Under the pieces are notes generated by a model, which was given only the letters and a program-made list of their open reading frames with translations, ran no database searches and had not been told where the DNA came from. A stretch of DNA of 64,000 nucleotides. Source: Spirochaetales bacterium (GTDB lineage: Bacteria; Spirochaetota; Spirochaetia; UBA9216). The stretch is taken from contig JAEINK010000006.1 in NCBI GenBank assembly GCA_016342585.1, forward strand, positions 1-64,000, given 5' to 3'. The first letter of the stretch is position 1. Every line of letters starts with the position of its first letter. This document shows positions 34,330-42,461 of this stretch, in pieces. The translations under genes and the position numbers were made by a program.

Positions 34330-36132
34330 TTAAATCCCCGATGGAAGGGCCACAGTGAAACGTGTGCCTTTTCCGGGGGTGCTCTGGAAGGTAATAACCC
34401 CGCCGTGGGCTTCTGCTATATTCTGACAGATGGAAAGTCCCAGGCCGGTGTTGGTTCGTGTTACCTTGGTAGTATAAAAGGGAGTAAAGATATCATCCTG
34501 AATTTCCAGAGGGATGCCATAACCATCATCAATAACTGAAACCCGTACAGCCCTCTCTTTTCTATCCTCTTCAATTTCCAGCCTGATTTTCCCCCGCTCA
34601 AGAACGGCATCGATTGAGTTGGATATAAGATTCAGAAATAACTGTTTTAACTTATTCTCTTCCCCCATGATGAACACAGGATGTGAAGGAAAGCTTTTTT
34701 CCAGATTTATCCGGTTCTTGTTCAACTGATGCCCCAGAAGCATGGCGATCTCATCCAACAGGCTTATGATATTCAGTTTCGCAACATCGGACTGGCGGAC
34801 CCTGGAAAAAGAGAGCAGATTTCCAATAATCTCAACAATTCGTTTTAACTCACTTTCGATAAATCCCACATACTCTTTTTCCGACTCGCCCTCCAGGGAG
34901 AGTTTCAGAAGCTCAAGGTAATTCTGAATAATGGCCAGCGGGTTTTTAATCTCATGGGCGACACCGGCGGCAAGCTCTGCCGTGGAAGCGACTTTTTTAA
35001 CCTGCATTAAATACTCCCGGGTATGGTAATCAAAGGAGACATCCTGAAGCATTATATTCGTACCGATGGAATTGCGGTTTTTATTGTAGATAGGAGCCAG
35101 GGTGAGGTTGATAAAATGGTCCCCCACAGCAAGTCCCTGAAAGGTATGACGTTCCTCCTGGAAGATTATCTTCTTAATCTCCTCCTGATCAGAAACTTTA
35201 AAACTGTTTAGAATCTTCTGAAGAGGATCGCCTTTCTCTACTGGGTGTTCAAGTAGAGCCGAGGCAGCCTGATTGATAATGACAACCCGCCCCTTTTCAC
35301 TGATAATAACATCCCCGATGGGAAGCTCATTGATAATATGTTCCTGACTTGAACCCAGGGGAATGGGGTCCTGATCGGCTTCCAGAGATTCGATGGATGT
35401 GGAAAAATTGAATGCCATATTCAGGATACGTGAAGGGTCCACAGCACCGACGGACTCGGTTCCCTGCCTTAGCCCATCCTTGAAGATAGTGACCCTGTCG
35501 GCGACTTTGAAGATTTCATTAAAATTAGATGTTATATAGATTATGGATTTCCCCTGATTCCTCAGCATAAAGAGAAGAGCATAGATCTGCTCCATCTCCC
35601 GGGGTGTCATGCTCTGGGAGATCTCATCCACAATCAGCACCTCAGGCTCCCTGGCGAGAGCCTTGGCAATGTTTACAAAAAGTTTCTGATGTTCTGAAAG
35701 TTTATAAACGGGAAGATCCATGGGAAGTCCGGGATAGATAAGCTGAATCAGCTCCCGGGCCTTCTGAACTCTTCTTAGCTTCTCTTTTCTGGAGAGGATA
35801 AACCGGGGACCTGTGCCGATGAAGATATTATCCACCACATTCATGGCGGGGATCAGCTCCTTATCCTGCTGAACCATACCGATCCCCTTAGAAAGAGAAG
35901 CGCCAAGTGAAAAATTCCCGAGTTTCTCCCCTTTATAATAATAATTCCCTTTCTGTATTTTCCTGTAACCGCCTATCAGCTTGGCAAGGGTGGACTTACC
36001 TGAACGATGGTCCCCGACCAGGGCATGAATCTCTCCGTATTGAAGATCAAAATCAATACCACGAAGAGCGGGGATATCACCGTAGGCGTATTCGATTCCA
36101 TGAAGACTTAATATGGTTCGTTCGCTTGTCAT
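34330..36132 (-). CDS. ABC-ATPase/PAS/histidine-kinase fusion protein (ara copy)
   Basis: A 600-aa cytoplasmic protein with no membrane segment. Residues 1-250 are an RbsA-like ABC domain: Walker A GDHRSGKS (40-47), Q-loop VQQD, a degenerate signature LSEHQ (145-149, normally LSGGQ), and Walker B LIVDE (166-170). The H-loop His is replaced (YITSN, 199-203). Residues 265-370 look PAS-like. HisKA follows with the H-box VAHEIKNP (His 393), then HATPase with N-box LISNSIDA, DDGYGIP, FTPFYTTK and GLGLSI. Its ATG overlaps the stop of the sigma-54 activator gene (ATGA), so the two are coupled. The ABC part seems able to bind ATP but is doubtful as an efficient ATPase. It probably senses the state of the neighbouring sugar transporter (inference). 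Confidence 0.93.
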   Translation of the reverse strand: MTSERTILSLHGIEYAYGDIPALRGIDFDLQYGEIHALVGDHRSGKSTLAKLIGGYRKIQKGNYYYKGEKLGNFSLGASLSKGIGMVQQDKELIPAMNVVDNIFIGTGPRFILSRKEKLRRVQKARELIQLIYPGLPMDLPVYKLSEHQKLFVNIAKALAREPEVLIVDEISQSMTPREMEQIYALLFMLRNQGKSIIYITSNFNEIFKVADRVTIFKDGLRQGTESVGAVDPSRILNMAFNFSTSIESLEADQDPIPLGSSQEHIINELPIGDVIISEKGRVVIINQAASALLEHPVEKGDPLQKILNSFKVSDQEEIKKIIFQEERHTFQGLAVGDHFINLTLAPIYNKNRNSIGTNIMLQDVSFDYHTREYLMQVKKVASTAELAAGVAHEIKNPLAIIQNYLELLKLSLEGESEKEYVGFIESELKRIVEIIGNLLSFSRVRQSDVAKLNIISLLDEIAMLLGHQLNKNRINLEKSFPSHPVFIMGEENKLKQLFLNLISNSIDAVLERGKIRLEIEEDRKERAVRVSVIDDGYGIPLEIQDDIFTPFYTTKVTRTNTGLGLSICQNIAEAHGGVITFQSTPGKGTRFTVALPSGI

Positions 36133-37448
36133 AACTCTATGTTCAATTTTTTCAATTTGGCATAAAGGGTTTTTCGGCTGATGTTCAGATAATCTGCAGC
36201 ATGGGATTTATTCCCATGGGCCTTCTCCAGAGCCCCCAGAACAACCTCCCGATCCACCTTTTCGTAGAAAGAAGACAAGGGTTCATTCTCCTGGGGAATC
36301 ATCACTTTGTACTGACTGGGAAGATCCTCACGGGTGATCTCTTTCCCCTTTGAAAAAATCACAGTTCTTTCTATAGTATTTTTTAACTCTCTGATATTTC
36401 CGGGCCAGCTGTGGTTTTGAAAAATCGCCCCCACCTCATCCGAAAGGAGAATGGCCGGTTTATTATACCGGACACAATACAAGGCCAGGAAATAGTCACA
36501 AAGGGGGATAATATCTTTATTTCGTTCCCGCAGGGGTGGAATCTCCAGGCAGATAACACTCAGCCGGTAATAGAGGTCCTGCCGAAATGTTCCGTTAGCG
36601 ATCATCTTTTCCAGGTTGCGGTGGGTCGCGGCAACAAAACGAACATCCGCTTTTCGAACCTGATTTGAACCAACAGGCTCATACTCCTTCTCCTGAAGAA
36701 CACGAAGGAGTTTGGCCTGAATGTTCAGACTCATATCCCCGATCTCATCGAAAAAAAGGGTCCCCCCCTCGGCGGCTTCAAACTTACCTTTTCGGCTGCT
36801 CTTCGCATCGGTAAAGGCACCCTTTTCATGACCGAAGAGTTCACTCTCAAGCAGGGCTTCCGGGAGAGCTGCACAATTTATCTTGATGAATGGCTTCTCC
36901 TTTCTGTTACTGTTTTCATGGAGGGTTGTGGCAAAATGCTCTTTTCCTGTTCCGCTTTCGCCTGTGATAATCACAGGAACATCCGTTAAGGCTGCCGTAT
37001 GGGCCATCTGAAGACAATGCTTCATTTTCTCATCATGAATGATCATCTCCCCCTCTTTCGGAAAAGGGGGGTGCTCATCATTATTCACAACCTTTTTCAC
37101 CTCTTCGACCAGCCTGGGAATATCCAGAGGCTTTTCATAGAAGTTCAGGGCGCCCAGCTTCATAGCTTCCACGACCATATCGGTAGAGGCATAGCCGGAG
37201 ATCATTATAACCTTAAGTTTTTTGGCACATTGACTAATCTGTTCAAGTAGGGACAAACCGGAAATACCAGGCATTTTGATATCGGAAATAATAAGCTGAT
37301 ATTGATTCTCCTTTATCATTGAAAGGGCGGTAACAGAATTATCGGTATACTCACAGGGCAGGTTATGAGCCGTGAGTATTTTTGAAAGTGATTCACAAAG
37401 CTTTAATTCATCATCGACAACAAGTATGGACGGATTCATTAGGGCCAT
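36129..37448 (-). CDS. NtrC-type sigma-54-dependent response regulator (ara copy)
   Basis: The 439-aa protein has a receiver domain (Asp 56 in LIISDIKMPG, Lys in YEKPLD). Its AAA+ domain has Walker A GESGTGKE, the sigma-54 contact loop GAFTDA (normally GAFTGA), FFDEIGDM and LRERNKDI. A Fis-type C-terminal helix-turn-helix (AADYLNISRKTLYAKL) follows. It would be phosphorylated by the coupled ABC-kinase and activate sigma-54 promoters. A sigma-54 promoter faces away from it before araF. No ribosome site is seen upstream of the start: a TATAAT (37455-37450) overlaps the first ATG, and a start at the second ATG (37439) would make the mRNA leaderless. Confidence 0.95.
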   Translation of the reverse strand: MALMNPSILVVDDELKLCESLSKILTAHNLPCEYTDNSVTALSMIKENQYQLIISDIKMPGISGLSLLEQISQCAKKLKVIMISGYASTDMVVEAMKLGALNFYEKPLDIPRLVEEVKKVVNNDEHPPFPKEGEMIIHDEKMKHCLQMAHTAALTDVPVIITGESGTGKEHFATTLHENSNRKEKPFIKINCAALPEALLESELFGHEKGAFTDAKSSRKGKFEAAEGGTLFFDEIGDMSLNIQAKLLRVLQEKEYEPVGSNQVRKADVRFVAATHRNLEKMIANGTFRQDLYYRLSVICLEIPPLRERNKDIIPLCDYFLALYCVRYNKPAILLSDEVGAIFQNHSWPGNIRELKNTIERTVIFSKGKEITREDLPSQYKVMIPQENEPLSSFYEKVDREVVLGALEKAHGNKSHAADYLNISRKTLYAKLKKLNIEL

Positions 37449-37483
37449 TATACATGGATTCCCAAAATCTGTATATTATGCAG

Positions 37484-37530
37484 ATCTGTTTCCGTATGGT
37501 AACAGATCTGTTACCATAAGTAACAGATGG
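37484..37530. promoter_or_regulatory. Candidate enhancer sites for the sigma-54 activator upstream of araF
   Basis: Two overlapping inverted repeats built from GATCTGTTAC/GTAACAGATC half-sites. The central perfect palindrome spans 37496-37517 (22 bp), with ATCTGTTAC/GTAACAGAT arms spaced by 5 bp reaching 37528. They lie 105-150 bp upstream of the -24/-12 promoter at 37633, the normal place for NtrC-type enhancers. Confidence 0.75.
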
Positions 37531-37632
37531 AAACAAAAACCTTCCACTTCAAAAAAATTGAAAATTACATTAATGTATAATAAATCCCCAACAAACAAGG
37601 AGTTAGCTTTTTTATTAAAAAAATGCACTTTT

Positions 37633-37648
37633 TGGCACTATTTTTGCT
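37633..37648 (+). promoter_or_regulatory. Sigma-54 (-24/-12) promoter of araF
   Basis: TGGCAC-TATTT-TTGCT matches the sigma-54 consensus TGGCAC-N5-TTGCW at every conserved base, with 10 bp between GG and GC. Transcription should start near 37659, about 55 bp before the GTG start of araF. Confidence 0.88.
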
Positions 37649-37714
37649 TTATCTATGGCAAAGCAGAAAACTCGAACAAGTTTCGGGGACTATGTAAATT
37701 TTAAGGAGGGACTT

Positions 37715-38719
37715 GTGAAAAAAAGTCTAATTGTTGTTGCATTAATTATTTTGGTTGTAACCGGCGTATTTGCCGGAGGTCAGAAGGATTCATCATCCGA
37801 TGCTGTAAAGATCGGTTTCCTTGTAAAAATGCCTGAAGAACCCTGGTTTCAGAATGAGTGGATGTTTGCAGATGTTGCCGGTGAAGATTATGGTTTTGAG
37901 GTTCTGAAAATCGGAACACAGGATGGAGAAAAAGTTCTTGCCGCTATTGATAATATCGCAGCTCAGGGCGCACAGGGATTTGTAATTTGTACTCCCGATG
38001 TAAAGCTTGGTTCAGCAATCGTAGCCAAAGCAGAAGCAAACGGCCTTAAGGTTTTCTCGGTAGATGATAGATTCATAGGTGCTGACGGTAATCCTATCAA
38101 AGCAGTTCCCCACATGGGAATCTCCGCTTACGAAATTGGAAAGCAGGTTGGATACACAATGGCCGAACAGATGGCAGCAAGAGGCTGGGCACAGGAAGAG
38201 ACAGGTTTCATGAGGATCTCTTTCAACGAACTCCCTACTGCTGTTGATAGAACAACAGGTATGACAGATGCTCTCATCGAAAAAGGTTTTGATGCCGCTT
38301 ATGTTTTTGAATCACCCGAAAAAACAACCGATACAGAAGGTGGATTTAACGCCGCAAGTATTACTATCACAAAGAACCCCCAGATTAAACACTGGCTGGT
38401 AGGTGGACTCAATGATGAAGCAGCTCTCGGTGCTATCCGGGCCATGGAAGGTAACGGTTTCGCAGTAGATGACATTTGCGGTGTTGGAATCGGCGGAAGC
38501 GGAACAGCCGTAAGCGAATTCCAGAAAGAAGAAGTAACCGGTTTCTACGCAACAGCCCTTATCAGTCCTAAAAGACATGGTTATGAAACCAGTGAGTTTC
38601 TTTACAAATGGATCACAGAGGGTGTTGAGCCTCCTGCCACCACTTGGACTACAGCTGTAATGATTGGCCGTGACAACTTTATTGAAGAAATGAAAGCTAA
38701 CGGTCTCTGGACTGAATAG
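37715..38719 (+). CDS. araF: L-arabinose-type periplasmic sugar-binding protein
   Basis: I start at GTG 37715, with AAGGAGGG 5 bases upstream; the frame from 37655 has no site and overlaps the expected transcription start. The 334-aa protein has a signal (IVVALIILVVTGVFAGGQKD) and follows E. coli AraF closely: FLVKMPEEPWFQNEW, FEVLKIGTQDGEK, GFVICTPDVKLGSAIVAKA, INHWL-like IKHWLVGGLND, and the TTG motif of the hinge. It would deliver arabinose or galactose to AraGH. The GGQKD start is common in spirochaete binding proteins. Confidence 0.94.
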   Translation: MKKSLIVVALIILVVTGVFAGGQKDSSSDAVKIGFLVKMPEEPWFQNEWMFADVAGEDYGFEVLKIGTQDGEKVLAAIDNIAAQGAQGFVICTPDVKLGSAIVAKAEANGLKVFSVDDRFIGADGNPIKAVPHMGISAYEIGKQVGYTMAEQMAARGWAQEETGFMRISFNELPTAVDRTTGMTDALIEKGFDAAYVFESPEKTTDTEGGFNAASITITKNPQIKHWLVGGLNDEAALGAIRAMEGNGFAVDDICGVGIGGSGTAVSEFQKEEVTGFYATALISPKRHGYETSEFLYKWITEGVEPPATTWTTAVMIGRDNFIEEMKANGLWTE

Positions 38720-38744
38720 AACATTTTATAGAATTTGATTGAGG

Positions 38745-38770
38745 AAGGCCGCCAGACCCGGCGGCCTTTT
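38745..38770 (+). terminator. Intra-operon hairpin after araF
   Basis: AAGGCCGCC (38745-38753) and GGCGGCCTT (38760-38768) form a perfect 9-bp stem followed by TTTT. It sits between araF and araG. A partial terminator of this kind is usual where binding protein must exceed transporter subunits. Confidence 0.75.
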
Positions 38771-38808
38771 ATTAAGACTATTTGCTTTGTTTAAGTAAGA
38801 GAGAAAAG

Positions 38809-40329
38809 ATGACACCATATTTAGAATTCAATTCAGTCGGTAAATCCTTCCCGGGTGTCCGAGCATTAAACAACATAACTTTTCAGGTTAAACAGGGAGA
38901 AGTTCACGGCTTAGTAGGCGAAAACGGAGCAGGAAAGTCTACACTGCTTAAGATTTTAAGCGGCGCCCATGCTCCGACAGAAGGAAGCCTCTCCATAAAT
39001 GGAGAGCAGCAGGATTTCAAGAATACCCGTTCCGCCATAGACGCAGGGGTCGCCATAATATATCAGGAGTTATATCTTGTTCCGGATATGTCGGTAGCTG
39101 AAAACCTCCTGCTTGGTCACATGCCCTTGAAAAGAGGCTTTGTTGATCATAAGAAAATGAAAAAAATCGCACAGGATCAGCTCGACTTTATTATGGAAGA
39201 CATTGATCCGTCGCAGAAAATAAAAGAACTATCCATTGCCCAGAGACAGATGATCGAAATCGCAAAAGCACTCCTTCAGGATTCACAGATCATTGCCTTT
39301 GACGAACCGACCAGTTCACTTTCCGACAAGGAAACCAAACGGCTGTTCAAGATCATCAAAAACCTGAGTGCGGCCGGAAAATCCATCATCTATGTCTCCC
39401 ATCGAATGGAAGAGATATTTGGAATATGTGACCGCGTTACGGTTTTTCGTGATGGGGAAAAAGTAGAAACCTTTGAGGATATGACCGATGTTAACCATGA
39501 TGTTCTGGTCAGCCGAATGGTTGGACGCGATATTGCAGATGTCTACAGCTATCGTGAAAGGCCCCAGGGAAAATGCATCCTTAAAGTAACCGATATGATG
39601 GGACCGCAGTTGAAAAAACCGGCCTCCTTCGAAGTTAAAGAGGGCGAGATCCTCGGGTTCTTCGGTCTGGTGGGCGCTGGCAGAACTGAACTCATGCGCC
39701 TTATCTATGGTATTGATCGCAGGGAGACCGGGGAGGTTGAAATCAGCGGCAAAGTTGCCAAAGTCACCTGTCCCCGGGATTCGATTGAAAGCGGGCTTGT
39801 ATACTGCCCTGAGGACAGAAAGTTTGAAGGGATTGTTCCGGTTCGAAGTGTCGATGAAAATATAAACATCAGCTCCAGAAGACATTATGTCAAAGCTGGT
39901 ATTTTCATCGATAAAAAACGGGAAACCGCAAATACCATGAAGTTCATCGATAGTCTGGATATAAAAACCCCTTCAAAAGAACAGCAGGTAGGGAATCTAT
40001 CGGGAGGAAACCAGCAGAAGGTTATTCTTGCCAGGTGGCTCAGCGAAGAGGTGCAGCTCCTTATAATGGATGAACCGACTCGTGGAATAGATGTGGGCAC
40101 CAAAAATGAAATTTATCATCTTATGTATGATCTTACCGAAGAAAAAAAAGGGATAATATGTGTGTCCAGTGATCTCCCGGAAGTTATGGGAGTCTCCGAT
40201 CGCATCATCATAATGCGTGAAGGTGAAATTGTTGCCTCTTTGAATAGAGATGAGTTTTCAGAAGAAAAAATACTGTCCCTGGCCCTGCCCGTGGATGATG
40301 ATAAGAACAGGAGCAAGATAAATGATTAA
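38809..40329 (+). CDS. araG: Arabinose ABC transporter ATPase (two ABC domains)
   Basis: I start at ATG 38809 (AGAGAGAAAAG upstream); the frame from 38782 is longer but unneeded. The 506-aa protein has two ABC domains as in AraG/RbsA. Domain 1 has Walker A GENGAGKST, signature ELSIAQRQM, Walker B IIAFDEPTSSLS and VSHRMEEIF. Domain 2 has a degenerate Walker A (GLVGAGRTE) but an intact LSGGNQQKV and LLIMDEPTRGID. It energises sugar import with AraH. It is the normal ATPase beside the degenerate ABC domain of the kinase. Confidence 0.95.
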   Translation: MTPYLEFNSVGKSFPGVRALNNITFQVKQGEVHGLVGENGAGKSTLLKILSGAHAPTEGSLSINGEQQDFKNTRSAIDAGVAIIYQELYLVPDMSVAENLLLGHMPLKRGFVDHKKMKKIAQDQLDFIMEDIDPSQKIKELSIAQRQMIEIAKALLQDSQIIAFDEPTSSLSDKETKRLFKIIKNLSAAGKSIIYVSHRMEEIFGICDRVTVFRDGEKVETFEDMTDVNHDVLVSRMVGRDIADVYSYRERPQGKCILKVTDMMGPQLKKPASFEVKEGEILGFFGLVGAGRTELMRLIYGIDRRETGEVEISGKVAKVTCPRDSIESGLVYCPEDRKFEGIVPVRSVDENINISSRRHYVKAGIFIDKKRETANTMKFIDSLDIKTPSKEQQVGNLSGGNQQKVILARWLSEEVQLLIMDEPTRGIDVGTKNEIYHLMYDLTEEKKGIICVSSDLPEVMGVSDRIIIMREGEIVASLNRDEFSEEKILSLALPVDDDKNRSKIND

Positions 40330-41305
40330 CACCGCTGTAAAGAATACAAACAGGACAGTGATGAAGCTGTTCAAGGATCTCTGGGAAAAGTCAGGAATGG
40401 TTGTCATCTACCTGATCCTTTTCATTGCCCTTTCACTTTTCGTACCATATTTCTTCACCATGAGGAATATGATTGGACTTGGTCTTTCGGTATCCATGGT
40501 TGGTATGGTGGCCTGTACCATGCTTTTCTGCCTGGCCTCCGGTGATTTCGACCTTTCTGTTGAAAACATTGTTGCCTTCTCCGGTGTTTTCTGTGCGGTT
40601 ATTATCAATACCACAGGAAGTGTATTCCTCGGTGTGGCTGGAGGAATCCTCGGAGGAGCCTTCTTCGGTCTTGTAAATGGAACAATCATTGCCAAGGCGG
40701 GAATTAACGCCCTGATCACAACCCTGGGTATGGCTCAGATCATAAGAGGTTTGGGATTCATCGTCTCGGGCGGAAGTGCTGTTGGAATCCAGAAGGTAAG
40801 TTTCTTTACAATTGGAAACGGCTCATTTCTCGGTCTTCCCAACCCAATCTGGATTACCATTGTCTGTTTCATCGTATTCGGGATACTCCTGAACAATACA
40901 ACCTATGGAAAGAACACACTGGCAATGGGTGGTAATATGGAAGCAGCCCGCCTTGCAGGTATCGGTGTCAATAAAGTAAAGATCATGATTTTTTCCATCC
41001 AGGGTGCTATGGCAGGGTTCGCCGGCGTTGTTTTAGCAAGCAGAATGACAAGTGGCCAGCCAAACACCTCTGTCGGGTTTTCCCTTGATGTCATCTCCGC
41101 CTGTGTCCTCGGTGGTGTATCGCTCTCCGGTGGTATTGCCCCCATCCAGGGAGCCATAGTCGGTGTTCTCATCATGGGTACTGTTCAGAACTCCATGAAC
41201 CTGATGAACATTCCAACTTTTTATCAGTATGTTGTTCGCGGAGCCATCCTCCTGATCGCCGTACTCGTTGATAAATTCAAAGAGACACATAGAACAAGCG
41301 TATAA
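40322..41305 (+). CDS. araH: Arabinose ABC transporter permease
   Basis: The 327-aa membrane protein has about 8-10 helices and the RbsC/AraH signature (GDFDLSVENIVAFSG, GMAQIIRGLGFIVSGG, YAIGG-like NTLAMGGNMEAARLAGI, GFSLDVISACVLGG). It overlaps the araG stop by 8 nt, indicating coupling. It forms the channel that AraF feeds and is a candidate docking partner for the ABC domain of the kinase at 34330-36132. Confidence 0.94.
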   Translation: MINTAVKNTNRTVMKLFKDLWEKSGMVVIYLILFIALSLFVPYFFTMRNMIGLGLSVSMVGMVACTMLFCLASGDFDLSVENIVAFSGVFCAVIINTTGSVFLGVAGGILGGAFFGLVNGTIIAKAGINALITTLGMAQIIRGLGFIVSGGSAVGIQKVSFFTIGNGSFLGLPNPIWITIVCFIVFGILLNNTTYGKNTLAMGGNMEAARLAGIGVNKVKIMIFSIQGAMAGFAGVVLASRMTSGQPNTSVGFSLDVISACVLGGVSLSGGIAPIQGAIVGVLIMGTVQNSMNLMNIPTFYQYVVRGAILLIAVLVDKFKETHRTSV

Positions 41306-41324
41306 TTTCATCTTATTCCCCTTT

Positions 41325-41363
41325 AAGGCTGTCCTGATATATTATGAGGACAGCCTTTCTTTT
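41325..41363 (+). terminator. Terminator after araH
   Basis: AAGGCTGTCCT (41325-41335) pairs perfectly with AGGACAGCCTT (41347-41357), and TTCTTTT follows. It lies before the mutarotase-like gene, so read-through or a separate promoter must feed that gene. Confidence 0.82.
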
Positions 41364-41381
41364 CAGGGCAGGGAGAACCAA

Positions 41382-42341
41382 ATGACCAACTATAAATCCG
41401 AACCCGCCGACTTACTGGAGAATGATTTTTATAAGGCAGCTATCCTGAAGCAGCGGGGAGCAAAGATTGCTTCCATATTCAGTAAATCGATCCAAAAAGA
41501 ACTCCTTTATCAGGTTGAAGGAAACTATGATTCCCCCGCCGCTTATGATACCCCCTTCGGCCCGGATGACTCCAGCGGATTCGATGATATGTTTCCATCA
41601 ATAAACCCGGAAGCCTGCCCCGATGCCCCCTGGAAAAACAGTCATTACCCTGACCATGGTGAAGTATGGTCTCTTCCCTGGCAATCGATTACAAATCAGC
41701 TTTCCCCGGACAGCAGGACTTCGGCAGATGCTGTGGCGGCATACAGGGTTTATGGAATACGTTTCCCCTACGCCCTGATGAAGACTGTAGAACTGATAGA
41801 AGATAAAATCCGGTTCTCCTACAAGGCTGAAAACAACAGCCCTTTCCCCCTCCCCTACCTCTGGGCAGCCCACGCCATATTCCGGATGGAGGCAGGGATG
41901 GAACTCCTACCTCCGAAAGGAAGTATCGAAATACTTAATGCTCTTGAAGGCAAACTGGGAAAAGTCGGGGATACTCACAATTTCCCGAAAACATTAAACA
42001 GGAATAAAAAAAAAATTGATCTCTCAATTATCCCGGAAAAAAATCCGGAAGGAATGCAGAAGTACTATTTTAAAGACAGGGTAAAAGAAGGGATCTGCAG
42101 TCTGCACAACCCTCAGGATGGTATGAGTATCAATCTCGAATGGAATCCGGAGAAACTCCCCTACCTGGGGATCTGGGTAAATGAAGGCGGATGGGCGAAT
42201 CAGTTTAACATTGGAATAGAACCGGCCACAGCCGGCATGGACAGCCCGACAGCTGGCAGAAAGTATGGAATGGAATCGATTCTGAAACCATATAGTTCAT
42301 TTGAATGGAGTCTGGATATTTCGGTCTGTTCTTCCAGATAA
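41382..42341 (+). CDS. Aldose 1-epimerase (galactose mutarotase)-like protein
   Basis: The frame opens earlier, but the GGGAGAA site before ATG 41382 marks the start, giving 319 aa. The mutarotase-like beta-sandwich fold is suggested by AKIASIFSK near residue 27, the DDSSGFDDMFPSINP region, the PLPYLWAAHAIFRM strand, and a C-terminal NEGGWANQFNIGIEPATAG that holds a catalytic-type Glu. Mutarotases convert alpha and beta anomers, which helps a binding protein or dehydrogenase specific for one form. Position right after araFGH supports this. Exact substrate unknown. Confidence 0.75.
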   Translation: MTNYKSEPADLLENDFYKAAILKQRGAKIASIFSKSIQKELLYQVEGNYDSPAAYDTPFGPDDSSGFDDMFPSINPEACPDAPWKNSHYPDHGEVWSLPWQSITNQLSPDSRTSADAVAAYRVYGIRFPYALMKTVELIEDKIRFSYKAENNSPFPLPYLWAAHAIFRMEAGMELLPPKGSIEILNALEGKLGKVGDTHNFPKTLNRNKKKIDLSIIPEKNPEGMQKYYFKDRVKEGICSLHNPQDGMSINLEWNPEKLPYLGIWVNEGGWANQFNIGIEPATAGMDSPTAGRKYGMESILKPYSSFEWSLDISVCSSR

Positions 42342-42461
42342 GGTTGTTGCCTACCTTGGCTTCTTCATTTTAGCTTCTTCATTCAGCCTGGTAAGAGAAA
42401 GTATGGTCGTAAAATCATCAGAAATGTGATAAAATTCCTTTGAATCCCGGAAGGAGTTTTT

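Noticed and set aside
42361..42393. Short direct repeat CTTCTTCATT before the membrane LuxR gene
   Set aside because: The repeat is short and imperfectly placed; likely chance or local slippage.
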